Assembly (NCBI GenBank): GCA_021234155.1
Contig: JAJEKV010000049.1
Location: forward strand, 10,272,292 to 10,336,291
Source of the DNA: Isoetes taiwanensis
Lineage: Eukaryota > Streptophyta > Lycopodiopsida > Isoetales > Isoetaceae
Reading direction: 5' to 3'
DNA length: 64,000 nt
The notes under the pieces are model-generated. The model was not told where the DNA came from, did no database searches, and saw only the letters and a program-made list of their open reading frames with translations. Shown here piece by piece: positions 36,743 to 51,467 of this stretch; position 1 is the first letter of the stretch, and the number at the start of each line of letters is the position of its first letter. Position numbers and translations under genes: made by a program.

Positions 36743-38324
36743 TGTGACATTCTAAAGAAATATATGCCATAAATATGTATATTTCTGGGTCCGTCACTAT
36801 ACAAGTCTACCTTTATAGCCTTGTATACCTTAGGTAGTGGCATAGGGTGCATATCTAAGCTTATTATATAACTTAGATAACCTTAGGACAAGGCCAATTT
36901 CCACGTGGCCTTATCCTATTGGGCAACCGCCACACGGCCTTATCCCATTGGAGCCACGTGGCATGTCATGTGGACCCTAATCTATATAGGTCTGAACCCT
37001 AACCCTAGGCCTCTTTTCTGGCTCCAACATCTTGGGAACCTTCTTCGCACTCGAAACTCCGTTTCAAGAGTCGTTTGTTGTGGCATAGCCGAGCACAGTA
37101 GCCCCTAGAGCATGTGCACAATTGTGGATTGAGCACTACTTCGACCACCATGGAGACGCCAGGAGCAGGAGGGAGTTCCTCGAGAGCATGTATTTGGATT
37201 AGAGTTCTTGGTAGATCATCTGGAAGTTAAGACTCCAGATGGGGTAGCATTTCGTGTCTCTATTAAAGCCTTCCTAGAACACTTAGTCAACATCTTGAAC
37301 CCTAATCAAGGAACCCTAACTGTAAGTTAGATATGTATGATTAGGCTTAGATGTTCTTCTCATTATGATTATGTTATCTGGATATGTGATGTGGTTGATC
37401 ATGTTTGCTCCTCTTGTATTGGGAAGGGGGGTAGAGACCTAGTTCTTAGTAATGCTCCTAGTTAGACCCTTTAGTTCCTATTATTATGTGGCCTGTGCAT
37501 AGGAACCCACCGGGCTATGGGAGCTATGGTATGACTCAGCACTACATAACGGGGCTAGAGGCAAGACGGAGGGAGGATCCCTGCAAAGCATGGCTACTGG
37601 GGACCCCATAGCGGGCTAGGCTTATGGCCGGTCACTTCGAGTGGGCCAGGCATGGGTCCGACACCTCCTGGGGCAATGGTGCTGCCCTGCCTCTCAAAAG
37701 TTGCAGGTGATGGCCTGGCTCTTGTTTTGGGGGGTTAAGTCGGGAAAGAATCGTGTGACGCCACGATTCTCTAGCCGCCCGTGGAACCTCTAGGCCCCAG
37801 GGAGGGGCAGATGGAACCCTCCTGCCTCAATGGACCGGGGAGATGCAACCCGGAGTAGTCTCGATGGGTGATGCCATGAGATTGCGTATCCGGGAGGCTA
37901 GAGTCGTACCAGAGCCCGATCTAGCCTATCTGCATTATCTAGTGGTCAACCCTAGCCATTGTCTATAGCCAGCCCCGCCATTGTTATGACTCGGTCTGCT
38001 CTATCTTGTGGCCTAGCCGTCAGTCTTCCTCCCCATGTGTCCGAGCCTTGGGTAGGAGCTCTCATGTTTCATGGCATATGTTCATCTCTATTTTATCTAT
38101 GGATGTATGGATGTGCTACTATTATTGCTAGTTCTGACGACGTTTATGCTTCCGCTGTGATAGGAGCCCATAGGGGAAGGGTACGAAAGACACCTTCGTG
38201 TCCCCTTCCCGCACTAGGGGTACCCTGGAGTGCAGGATAGACGGAGGGCCCGTCGATGGACCGGATGGGGAATTTCCTACGGAGTGTTCGGCAGGGCGCC
38301 GTATATTTTGTAGGGAGCGTCACA
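36743..38324 (+). repeat. 3' LTR of the Ty3/gypsy element
   Basis: Starts TGTGACATTC directly after the polypurine tract and ends GAGCGTCACA, so the termini TGTGAC...GTCACA are inverted repeats as expected of an LTR. Length would be 1582 bp. CTATATAGG near 36980 is a plausible TATA box. The 5' LTR is not in the window, so the end cannot be confirmed by comparison. Confidence 0.6.
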
Positions 38325-39959
38325 GATATGCTGATGTTGGACTCTCAACTCCGGCCCATCTGAACCCAAGAAACTATCAAACGAGGAAGCGCTTTAGGAT
38401 TTTGGAAAAAATTTCTATGAATCCAATAGCAGTGAGGATTGCAAACTGTGCTAGAAAAGCTTGTGCATTGATGTGGAATGAAGGGGAGATGATCTAGTAG
38501 TTTGTAAAAACTAAAGAACCTGCATAGAGAAGAAGGAGAAATCTAGCTAATGAGAATGGCTAACATAGGAAAACTCCGTACAACAACAAAATTCAGCTCA
38601 GAGGAAACGCCGACGTGGAATGCAGGAAGACGCAAGGCTTTTGTGGGAGAAAGGGCCAAAGAAAGCCTGCGCTATAGAAGGCTTGTGCCAAAGAAAACTT
38701 GGATCCAAAAGGAGAGCTGGCGCCAAAACTGGCATCCCTTTCCCTAGAATGATGGTTCTCTTCTATATAAGAAGAGAACCAAGAAGAGAACCATAGCAAC
38801 CTAGACAACAAAATGGAAATGCTAAAGAAATAAAACATGTCAAGGAAAATAAAGTTCATCAAAGGAGCCTCCATATAGCAGGTTGATGGTGTGATTATTA
38901 CCCGTGATCCGAAACAATGCAAACATCTCTTTGTATACTTTCAAAATGTTGAAATGCTTCCTTGCAAGTCAAAATGTTTGATGATGGATCTGTATAATCT
39001 TGGAGTAGTATTCTGGTCTGTACTGTACTGGTTTTACAGCCATAATTTTAGAAGGCTTTACAACATGAAACTCATGTAAAGGATCACATCGTGATAAAAG
39101 TTTTGCTGACAAAACTCAAGCGATGGATTCGATACCAAGGTTGATGGCAAAAAAAAAAGAAAGGGGGAACATAAATAGAACTTATTTGATGAATGCCTTA
39201 TCCGGCTTCTCAAGGACTTCAAGAGTCTTCTGAAATACTCAAGCTATGATGCCATAGATGATCCATTACATCGTTTTATTGTGGATAAAAATGGAGAGTT
39301 TTAAAGCTTCGTTAAGTTTTCTATATTGTGCGTGTGCCTCAGTCAGAAAATTCCAAGAAAATGCAGTACCTTTATAAGTTTGTTGAAAAAATTGATGAGC
39401 AATTGTCCAGTCATGAGCAGCAATTGAGTTCCATCAAACGTCGGCATTTTATAAAACATGATTTGTTCTCTTATTACATGTTTGGCATCCAGCATTTGTA
39501 CCACTTCTGGTAGAACTCTTCCGGTAGCCACTAGACTTAGAAAGAATAGGCTCTGATCGAAGGCCCTGCCTCTGCCCACTGTAACTTTTCCTTATTTTAG
39601 TGTTACTTATTCCTTATTATATGTATCCTAGGGGGAGTGCATCTATTTCTTAAGTTTTGATTTTTCCGACAAGTGAAAACCTTTGTGGATTTATCCTAGG
39701 AGGTTGGGCCTTCTTGGATTTTTTTTAACATTGGAACAATATTCAATTCCCTAGTAGTGAAACACAGCCGAGCCCATACACAGGGGGATAAACTATAAGA
39801 AAAGGATGTGTGCCCGAACCTTGCAATACCAAAAAAGAACATACATAAGCTAGAGAAAGAAGAGGATTAGACCACATTCACATGGGGTTCACGTTCTTGA
39901 ACCTTATCTTACATGTAAATGGTCAGAAGGAGCATCCATGAAGGAGGTTTCTTCTATGT
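38325..39959. other. No recognisable gene
   Basis: AT-rich sequence after the LTR with short open frames (for example 38198-38497, 39328-39513) lacking any family motif. Confidence 0.3.
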
Positions 39960-40155
39960 CACTACTACGAAAATAGGTAGAAATGGCACAAAAGTGACAT
40001 TTATGCTCCACCTTTTTGCGGAGCATAAACGTCACTTTTGTGCCATTTATGACGTTTGTGCTCTCTAAATGACATAAAAGTGACATTTATGCTCTATAAA
40101 AAGGCGGAGCATAACCGTCACTTTTGTGCCATTTCTACCTATTTTTGTAATAGTG
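39960..40155. mobile_element. CACTA-type MITE with double-hairpin structure
   Basis: The left end CACTACTACGAAAATAGG... and the reverse complement of the right end, CACTATTACAAAAATAGG..., agree over about 39 bases with three mismatches, continuing through AGAAATGGCACAAAAGTGAC. The ends start CACTA, as in En/Spm transposons. Inside, AAAAGTGACATTTATGCTC and its complement alternate twice, so each half can fold into its own hairpin. The flanking triplets (TGT / TGC) do not match perfectly. No coding capacity. Confidence 0.75.
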
Positions 40156-40237
40156 TGCGTATGCATATGTAAGGCACCGTATAAGTCTTTTTAGTTTCAA
40201 ATTTGTAAAATTTAAGAACAAAATAGAATGATTTTTA

Positions 40238-40800
40238 TCATCCATGGAGATCAATCGGCCTATGGGATCCAATGAAGGAGCATAACAGATATATTACCAT
40301 CTCCCTACTGTCTGTGCCCACCCAGAGGTATTTGACCACATGTATATCCTGCTCAGCCATCAACACATAGTTCACCACACTAGATCTACCCCCTTGGTTC
40401 TCCTGCCTGCAAGTGCACTTGGGGGAGGATGGCCACTGTGCCAGTCCATTGCAAATTACCAAGTCAAAGATGCCACATAGCAAAAGCAATTGCCTATTAT
40501 AGTGCGTGACCTAACTGTCATCTGATGCCCATGGACAAACCCCTTCTTCAGGGCACAACTGCAACACATTATCAGTCAAGGTGTCAAATCTCATGGGCTG
40601 TTCCACCCCCTGTGCAAGTTAAAGTCTCCGAGGATTATGACAAACTACTTGTGCTGCTGTATGTCATCATACAAACCGACATAGGAGTCCAGCCTATCCA
40701 CATCCAAATGGGTGGGATAGAAGTTGCTTCACGCATGTGGGAAGTAGCAGGCTGCAGAAAGAGAGGATTGCCACGGCGATTCTACGCCCATACCCACAGG
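40238..40800 (-). mobile_element. LINE endonuclease fragment (non-L1 group)
   Basis: The minus strand reads LLLLCGIFDLVICNGLAQWP, then SPKCTCRQENQGGRSSVVNYVL and VVKYLWVGTDS, ending near SHRPID. This is the C-terminal half of a LINE apurinic-endonuclease-like domain (the usual ending is SDHRPI). An upstream block (CPEEGVCPWASDDS, about 40500-40560) belongs to it. The fragment has no RT beside it, and which of the window's LINE families it came from cannot be shown. Confidence 0.6.
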
Positions 40801-40807
40801 TAACGGA

Positions 40808-40942
40808 ATAGATAGATAGATAGATGGATGGATAGATAGGATCTCATTGCAAAATTATTATGCTGGATAAGTTTGCAAAAAAAGCAAAACTTGAATTATT
40901 TTTAGATAGATAGATACGTAGGTAGGTAGGTAGGTAGGTAGG
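40808..40942. repeat. Two tetranucleotide microsatellites
   Basis: GATA/GATG repeats at about 40811-40842 and a GTAG/GATA repeat at about 40903-40942, separated by 60 bp of AT-rich sequence. Confidence 0.9.
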
Positions 40943-42590
40943 GTTTTTAGCTATGGTTATGAAACAATTTTCAAACTCGAATGCAATATGGACTAACATA
41001 CACATAATATGTCATCAAATTTTAAAGGCTGTGTTGCCCATGGCCCCTCAAATTCCAGTCTATTCTTATAGCCCCTACCTTGCAAATGAAAGAAAGGCCA
41101 AATAAAAGCTTAACAAAAGCTCATTTTTTAATAAGGGCCAAGAAAATTGGCTTAGACTACCATTAGTAAATGCTCCTTATTAATAAGCTTGTGTGCAAAT
41201 GAAGTAACGAATCCTTGCACCTGCATATGTATATGCTAAACTTCAAAACAGAGCTCATGAAAAGTAAATATAATGGGCCATGCCATCATTTATTTCTAGC
41301 AAAATGGATATAAATAAACGGTCTTGCCATGGGCAGAAATAAATACCTTGCAATTCCCACTGCCATCAAATTGGTTCTAGTTCTTGATTGAAAAATAGCT
41401 TCCTCGTCTCATTCCCTCAAGTTCATATTACTGCTCTTGTTCGCAGAACATATACAATTTTGGGATTAAACTCTTGTTGTTTTTGTATCTGTTCTTTCAA
41501 TCACAAACCATGAACTGTAGCATCTAAAGCCTTAAGAAGCAAAACATTTCATCTTTACCTAAATTGCAACCTAGAAGGTAACTGTCAGCTCGAACCGAAC
41601 TCCTCATTGGAGCAAGTATTTATCTAGAGATGGTCGAGACTTGAGATTTTCCTCCATTTGCTTTCCTACCATACTAAAGATTCTCTTTTGTAAACATCCA
41701 TCGACAAATTGATTGCAAGCAAGTTTAGGACAATCACAAATAATATTTAAGTACATACAGCAATATACTCGAAATACGCCCTGTACCCAGCGCCAGGGTT
41801 TGCTCTTCTAATCACTTACTCTACTCTAATCACTTTTTTTTTTAAGAAACAAAGAAACTAGAGCCGTTAACTGGACCATCAAATTTTATTAGAAAAAGGA
41901 GAACCATACACGTGGCAAGGAGGCAACAAGTAGAGGGAAAACAGAGAGGAGCGAGCTGGCCTATGAGCCCAGTGATTCAAATAGCAAAACCCAGTGATTG
42001 AAACCTAGAATTGACGCAATGGTTCAAATCCAAATTTCAGACAGTGATTTAAACCCAGATTTCAACCTAGATTTAAAATAGAGATGGAGAGAGAACCGAC
42101 TAGTAGACTTGAATAAAAAGAACCAATAGGAACAGAAGACAGCAGATGCGAGGCACAAAGAATCGATCAGGGAATAGGCAGCAGATTTGAACCCCCTGAT
42201 TCACCAGCCAACAACCAACGAGTCAAACCACTCCGAAGCCCAAAACCCAAAACCCAGAAAGGAAAGAAAAGAGATCGAAATCGTTAATCAAGGTAATTTC
42301 TACGGGAACGGAGCTCCAAACATTCAGATCCCCGCTGCATGCCTCGCTCCTATAGAGGACAAAAAAAGAAAGCCCCTACGTAAACGGCCATCTCCAGCAC
42401 AGAGGAAGAATAAACGATCTGCAATCCGCACCATAGAAAAATAAAAGCCCATTGGACGGCCACAAAGTTTTTCAAAAAAAGTTGACCCATTAACGCCTGG
42501 AAGGCTCGTTGGGGAACCTAATGGTCACGGAAAACCGTTTTATGGTAATTTTTTTTTCCCTTCAAAAAATAAAAATTCTCGATGGATGAA
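40943..42590. other. No gene; possible LINE 3' end at 41834
   Basis: AT-rich. A T-run at 41834-41843 followed by AAGAAACAAAGAAACTAGAG and, 50 bp later, TTTTATTAGAAAAAGGAG resembles the 3' ends of minus-strand LINEs, but no duplication or ORF supports it. CAGTGATT-AA-CC recurs four times near 41968-42055. A short Lys/Arg-rich open frame at 42187-42444 is not convincing. Confidence 0.3.
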
Positions 42591-42648
42591 TCAACATGTT
42601 CCCTTCAAATTGCAACGCTGATGCGTGTACCTCTTCTTCAGTAGGAAA

Positions 42649-44250
42649 ATGTTACATTTGGGATATTTTTCTCACAAAGATCTGGCGAGGAGATCTTTCG
42701 TTAACCCGTCACAATTCCAAATGCTCTCCCGAATTTCAAAATTCCGCTTTCCTATTTCTCGGACTCCAGTGCCCCTCATGTCTGCTTCTGCATCATTCTC
42801 GCAGAACGACAGATTTGCCGTTTTAATAGCCGGCCATGCCACAGAATTTACGCAGAAAACTTATGGCGGATATGGGACCATGTTCAAAAATCTTCTTGGG
42901 GATCCCGGTGAGACCTGGGACATGTTTGCCGTTGTTGAAGGGAAGTTTCCTGGGGAATCAGACCTGGCAAGCTACAAGGGGTTTGTTATAACTGGCAGTC
43001 GACATGATGCTCATGCTGATGAGGAATGGATTTTGAAGCTTTGTAATATGTTGCAACGTTTACATAGAGAACAGAAAAAGATTCTTGGAGTTTGTTTTGG
43101 ACATCAGGTACCAGCTCTGAACTTCATTTTGTGATCTTTTCTTACATTCAGATTTACTATGCTGTTATGCTGTCTTGTATAACCCTAGGAACGCCTGGTC
43201 TATTTGTCTTAGCTTCAACGTAATGCCCATTATAATCACGACTAACTTGAGTTGAGATTTCATGGCCTTGTACCTTTGCGGCCTGCAAATTTAGGAAAAG
43301 CTCTATTTATGGCTTTTATAAAATTATCAGATTGTATATGTCTGCATGTCTACAACCATCATGTTACAATTTTTTATTGAATTGCAAAGGATTTAGAGTT
43401 CTTATTAGATAACTGATCCATATAATCTATTGCCATCTACAAAAACATGTGCATGTTTTTCTTGTGGTGCTATATTGTGATGCTTAAATGACCTTATAAG
43501 TACATTCTATTTCTCAGTTGCAGGTTTTCTATAACATTCTAAGCAGGTTTTAAGCAGAGCATTAGGAGGTAAATCTGGAAGAGCTCCAGTAGGTTGGGAA
43601 ATTGGTTTAAGACAAGTTGACCTAAATGATGAAATTCTTAAAAAGCCATATGCAGCTCAAGTGCCTCCTCATTTGAAAGTCTTACAGAGCCATCAAGATC
43701 AGGTATTTATTATTGGTGTTGAATATTAAATATGGAAGCTTGGTAAATGCATAATTGTTAAGGTTCTGAATACTTCAAAGTGTATTTCAGGTTCTTGTAT
43801 TACCTCCTGGAGGAGTTTTGCTTGGCTCATCTCCGAGAACTCCCATTGAAATGTTTGCTATTGGGAATCATGTGCTTGGCATTCAAGGCCATCCTGAGTT
43901 CACCAGTGATGTGTTATTGGACATTATCAATGGTCGTCTAGCTGCTGGGGTGCTTACGGTAATGCTTGTTAGGTCTGCTCTAGATTACTGAAAGTTTTAT
44001 TTATGGTTTGATTATCACTGAAAGGTGGATAATTATGGAGGTTTGATCCAGTCATCCCTCCAATATTAAGAGTTCCAGTTTCTTATCTGACTTTGTTTTA
44101 TCCTTTTTAAGTGCCATTTACTTCTCTCTAACAAGTGTCAAAACTGACCTGTAGGAGCAAGAGGCAAGTGCAGCTAAACAGACGTTGAATTCTGGAAAGG
44201 ACGATAAGGAGATTTTCCAACAGCTCTGTAAGGCATTTTTAAAAAATTAA
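42649..44250 (+). CDS. GGP: Class-I glutamine amidotransferase-like protein (gamma-glutamyl peptidase type)
   Basis: Four exons: to 43107, 43547-43702, 43791-43958 and 44155-44250; every junction is phase 0 and GT-AG. From ATG 42778 (MSASASFSQNDRF) the protein is 249 residues, the length usual for plant gamma-glutamyl peptidases. The nucleophile elbow GVCFGHQ (Cys106) sits at the end of exon 1, and the catalytic His196 and Glu198 are in GIQGHPEF. The SHQDQ and LPPGGVLLGSS segments are family-like. Relatives remove gamma-glutamate from glutathione conjugates in glucosinolate and thiol metabolism; the substrate here is unknown. The frame stays open upstream, with ATGs at 42721 and 42649 adding 19 or 43 residues rich in Arg, Ser and Phe and poor in acids, which could be an organelle-targeting presequence. 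A Ty1/copia remnant lies 357 bp downstream on the opposite strand. Confidence 0.9.
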
Positions 44251-44606
44251 ACTTAGGATGGGACAGCTCTCCATTAATTTAATTCCATATGAAGTTTACT
44301 CTTCGAATAATAATTATTTAAATTCCAGATTATTGAATTGAAGACCACCAAATTATTCATTACAAGAATTTGTCACGGTGGCCTTTGCCACCGCTGCTTT
44401 GTGCTTTTTAGTTTGTAGCCTGAAATACTAATATGACCACAAAGAAAGAACATGAAAATAATGTCAAAACTGGTTCAAGGCGATCAAGATCATTTTATTG
44501 TTCGTTCCAGAGTTTCATAGCATGGGAAAGAAACCACAGAATGATAAATCGAATTGAGTGGATCTAGATGCAATATATAGTTTACTATATGGCATAAGCT
44601 TTGTTG

Positions 44607-44835
44607 TGTTGGAGGATCAGGAGGAGAGAAATGGAAACATGAGCTACTTTCCTTTCACGTTGATGTTACATATGATAGAGACTTCCTACCTAACTATGAT
44701 GTGACTACCTAACTAGTCTTAACATGTGATGTCCACCTACCTAGTCTCCCATGTGACTTTGACCTTTGACCATACATGTTGGACTATGTGACTAACGTCC
44801 ACATAGGGTTAATATCACAACAACATGTTCCAACA
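44607..44835 (-). repeat. LTR of the Ty1/copia remnant
   Basis: On the minus strand it starts TGTTGGAACATG (44835) and ends GATCCTCCAACA (44607), with inverted termini TGTTGGA...TCCAACA. The polypurine tract AAGGGAGAG lies immediately upstream, as expected of a 3' LTR. Length 229 bp. No second LTR is visible. Confidence 0.7.
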
Positions 44836-46100
44836 CTCTCCCTTAAACCTACGTGGACTTCAAAATTTCAGCTTACTGCAGCATGTTGCTCTCCCTTAAG
44901 CTGGAATTTCACCATCCCTAGCTGCTCCTTGAACTTACTTAGTTTGGCACTAGCCAAAGGTTTGGTAAACATATCTGCTAGCTGTTGAACAGTAAGACAA
45001 AACCAACTCAGAAGCCAAAAACCGTTCTCGTGCGAAGAGAAGATGTGCATCAAGATGCTTGGTTCTTGCATGGAAAACCGGATTGAATACTAGCTGAATA
45101 GTACTCTGATTGTCGCTGTACAATTGTGGCTTCTGTATGGGAACTTTAAGATCCTTCCAGAACTTCTGTAACCAAAGTGCTTCCTGCACTCCCGCTGAAA
45201 GGGCTTTGAATTCAGCCTCGGTAGTGCTGATAGAAACAGTGGTTTGTCGCTTTGACTGTAATCAAGACATTATTTGATTACAACACTGTGAAGACACTCG
45301 AAGGTCCACAACAGGGATCATGTGCTGATAGACAATAGAGCTGTGCTGCTCCCCCTGTAATCAAGAGATCATCCACATAAAGAACTATGATGCAAATCTC
45401 TTGATTAGGACCACATCTAACATAGACGTTAGTGTCTGCTGAACTTTGTTAAAATCCTGCATGCAAAAGGAAGGCATGAATTTTCTGATTCCAGCATCTA
45501 GGGGCTTGTTTCAAGCCATATAAGCTCTTCTTCAACCTGCATACTAGATGTTCTTGGCCCTTTTTAGCAAACCCTTGAGGTTGCTGCATGAAAACTTCTT
45601 CTTGTAGATTCCCATGAAGGAATGCTCCTTTAAAATCCATGTGGAATATTGGCCAGCCTTTAGCTGCGGCCAATGCTATGATTGCCCGAATAGAGGACAA
45701 ACGCGCTACAGGGGCAAATACCTCATCATAATCAATCCCATACTTTTGTGAGTACCCCTTAGCTATAAGGCGCGCTTTATGCTTAGCTAGAGATCCATCA
45801 GCAGCAAATTTAGTTTTGAAAACCCATTTGCAACCTATAGCATGCTTACCTGGAGGTAGCGGGATCAATTCCCATGTTTCTTGCTTGTCAAGCATATTGA
45901 TCTCCTCTTGCATGGCAGTTCTCCAATGGTCAGCCTTGCATCTTCAAAATGTATAGGATCATGGTGTCATACACAATCTTGGCCATTAAAGCCATGTTGC
46001 GTTGTGGACCTTTTTGCATATTGCTTATCCTAGCTGACCTCCTCAAGGCCAATTGAGGCGCAGCTAGAGTACTTTGAGTAGACATAGTTTTCTGGAGGCT
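44836..46100 (-). pseudogene. Ty1/copia pol remnant: reverse transcriptase and RNase H
   Basis: From right to left: ALRRSARISNMQKGPQRN near 46010, then MQEEINMLDKQETWELIPLP, KWVFKTKFAADGSL, ARLIAKGYSQKYGIDYDEVFAPVARLSSIR, FHMDFKGAFLHGNL and RLKKSLYGLKQAPRCW (45913-45449). A frameshift leads to IIVLYVDDLLITGG, the catalytic YVDD (about 45370). The region between RT and RNase H is then deleted and scrambled; 45189-44868 gives the RNase H segment LYSDNQSTIQLV and HARTKHLDAH, and QLADMFTKPL. Gag, protease and integrase are missing. The tail leads into the polypurine tract and the 3' LTR. Confidence 0.85.
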
Positions 46101-49050
<2,950 letters not shown>

Positions 49051-49289
49051 AGGAAATCCAATTAAGGAAAAATTCCAAAAAGTTTTCGGAACCCCAAAAA
49101 AACCAAATTTAAACAATAAGATGGATTTGAGCAATTGAGTTGAAATAACATAACATTCCATAGAGATAATAGCAAGGTATAAAGTTATTCAATCATAAAT
49201 AATTTCATTACATTGTATTTTACAGTGGTTGAAGAGACCATGGTGGTCGTGATGTCATAATAACTACACCCTTTTCGGGCACGGACCAC

Positions 49290-49481
49290 CTAATAAGTAC
49301 AATGTGTGGAGCCCCCTTTAACCTGTTCCAAAATAAAAACTTGTACAAGGAGGTGCTTCATTGGCCATGATCTGGCCTGTCCAACTAATTTTACCACCCT
49401 TGTCTCATCTCCTTTTGTCAATGAACAGGTCTTTCTATTGCTCCTGAGCATGTAATCTAGTCGGAATAAGGACTGCAGCAC
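49290..49481 (-). CDS. Conserved short ORF of the TIR/polypurine family (copy A)
   Basis: After an acceptor-like TGTGCTGCAG|TCCTTATTCCG the minus strand encodes YMLRSNRKTCSLTK, RVVKLVGQARSWPMKHLLVQV and a stop. The copy-B counterpart at 61794 reads MLGSNEKTSSLKK, RVVTSVGHTSTWPMKELLIQ. Similarity at protein level plus the shared acceptor suggests an exon, either of the element or captured by it. I recognise no family. Confidence 0.45.
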   Translation of the reverse strand: MLQSLFRLDYMLRSNRKTCSLTKGDETRVVKLVGQARSWPMKHLLVQVFILEQVKGGSTHCTY

Positions 49482-49509
49482 ACATAATCAAGTTAATCAA
49501 TAAAGACAA

Positions 49510-49745
49510 TTTAGAGTGAAAAACGCAGTTCTGAGGCCCTTCAAAGTGAAAAATGTAGGTCTGAGGCCATAGAAAAAGGTAGCTTAGAGTGAAAAACGTA
49601 GTTCTGAGATCCTTCAAAGTTAAAAATGCAGGTCTAAGGCCCTTTCTTGACTCGCGAGTTAAAAAACAAAGCTCAGAGTGAAAAACCTAGTTTTGAGGCC
49701 CTTCAAAGTGGAAAATGCAGGTCTCAGGCCCTTTCTCGACTCGAT
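49510..49745. repeat. Minisatellite with TTCAAAGTGAAAAATGCAGG core
   Basis: Alternating units of about 55-60 bp, such as AGAGTGAAAAACG(C/T)AGTTCTGAG and CCCTTCAAAGTG(A/G)AAAATG(C/T)AGGTCT(G)AGGCC, recur three to four times. TCGACTCG / TTGACTCGCGAG lies at the unit borders, as in the minisatellite of copy B. Confidence 0.8.
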
Positions 49746-50610
49746 GCAGTTTCTAATTTCTCTAATCTGTGCCTGCTGTGCAGCTTGATCCAAAATAGCA
49801 TGTGAACACAAAAGCCAAAAGAGCCATCCAAGTTGCCGCAACTGCAAATCGGATATATCACGTGAATGCTGCATTAATCCGCCTGTTTGATGGATTATGT
49901 GCTGGGAAGGGTATGATCATATACAGGGCCAAAAAAGAATGGTTACACAGGCTACCGGATTTGAGCATGTGGGTAAAGACAGTCAGATTTGAACATAAAC
50001 GGCCGGCGTAGCTTCAAGTGGCATAACCGAAGCATAAACGGTAGTTATAACCCTGTTCTTGAAGCGCTAAGCTGCTGCCATAGCTGTTCTTGAAGTCTTA
50101 TCTATGGTAAATCGTCATTATAGATCGCCATAGCTACCCAAGATAATGGTTGCTGCTTCCCAGGATAATGGTTGCAATACTGGTCCCGGAGACCCATCTG
50201 GTTGGGGGCTTGGCTTGAGTTATATATACATGTTCCAATTCGACCGCCCACCGCTGGAGTAGTTGTCCAGGAAAAGGCAGTAGTTGCTCGTGGTGGAGGT
50301 CGATGCATATATTTATGTGTTCTAGCATTAAATGGTTAGCCGCTAACTTGAGGTGGGGAAGAGTAGCAGGGCCCTGCCCATGGATCATGGATGACATGCG
50401 TAAACTGAACTGGAGGTTGGTCACAGATTGCTTTGCAAATGGAATCCATGATGGTGAGCCCATTCTCGCCACGGGAGGCGAGAAAGGAGAAAACTTATTT
50501 AATTAATAATTTTATTTGTATTTATTATATATAATATTTATTGTATTTTCATTTGTATCAACTTAATTTAATTTAATCTTTATTGTATTTATTATGTTAT
50601 TTACTTTTTT

Positions 50611-50850
50611 TTATCCATTTACTCTCCCCTTTTGCCCCTCCCGCTGTTGTCCCCTCTCCCTCCCCCCTTTGCCCTCTCCCATTTTGCCTCTTCCCTTGCC
50701 GCCCCCTCTCCCTCTGCCCTTTGCCCTTCCCCATACGCCTCTCGCCTTTTGCCATCACGTTTGCCCCTTTGCCATCCCCCTCCCCTTTTGCCCAACCACC
50801 CTCTATTATCCCCTTCCTTCCCACCCTTCTCCCTCCCCCCCCAACATATG
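50611..50850. repeat. Polypyrimidine tract, about 240 bp
   Basis: Almost entirely C and T on the plus strand (words such as CCCCTCTCCCTCCCCCCTTTG), with scattered G only in GCC/TTGCC steps. Open frames through it that give Pro/Leu/Ser-rich peptides are composition artefacts. It is the counterpart of the polypurine tract at 58.70-58.91 kb. Confidence 0.9.
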
Positions 50851-50970
50851 AACCAGTTGTAAATTTAAAAAGGAAGACACGTGAATCAGTTGTTGTTCTT
50901 TGATGTGAATTACTTAGTTTTTTTCTGTATGAGTCTCATTTTACTACATGAGTTCCAAAGATCAGAATAT

Positions 50971-51088
50971 AATCCACTTTAATCCACTGGGGTTATAATC
51001 CTGTCTTTGCATTTATGTTGCTCTGGTTTCTAGTTGGTGAATAAAGCTTGACGTCCTTCAAAAAAAAAAAAAAAAAATCCACTTTAAT
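50971..51088 (+). mobile_element. Retroposed mRNA 3' end with 13-bp target duplication
   Basis: AATCCACTTTAAT occurs at 50971-50983 and again at 51076-51088. Between them lie 92 bp that end in a poly(A) run (from 51060), preceded by an AATAAA signal at 51040-51045, about 15 bases before the run. That is the structure of a severely 5'-truncated processed retrocopy put in by LINE machinery. The target was the terminus of the TIR/polypurine element copy A. The 75 bp of source 3' UTR are too short to name the parent gene. Confidence 0.85.
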
Positions 51089-51467
51089 TAAATGTGACTC
51101 AAATGGTTCATCTAGATTGGTTGTATCATTTGGAAGCCTATCTGGCTTGTTCTTGTGTCATCACATATTCTCTAGTTACCAGGTGGAAGGATTTTATGTG
51201 CTTCATATGCTTCATATTAGTTATGACAGTCTGAATATTTGCTTTTAGAGCTCTCAATAAGTTTCCGTAAGTAGAGGGTGAAGATGTAGAGATTACTCCT
51301 GTAGTAATTCTCTACTTGCACTGAAACATTGTACCTTTTATTATTATATAATATAAAAAAATTGTATACCTTTTCAAAGAAAAAGGGGTTAATGCCATGT
51401 CCTTTATCATTGTTGTCAAGTGTAGTGCCAATGTCAATGTCATGTTTATGATAATTGTTTTTGGAGA

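Noticed and set aside
39957-40158. 3-bp duplication around the CACTA MITE
   Set aside because: TGT and TGC differ; recorded only as imperfect.
42596-42826. 76-codon frame overlapping the 5' end of the GGP-like gene
   Set aside because: Different frame, no motif; at most an overlapping uORF.
50583-50903. Proline/leucine/serine-rich open frames (up to 106 codons, three frames)
   Set aside because: They are products of the polypyrimidine tract; all frames are open because the tract lacks purines, and the same tract occurs in the other element copy.
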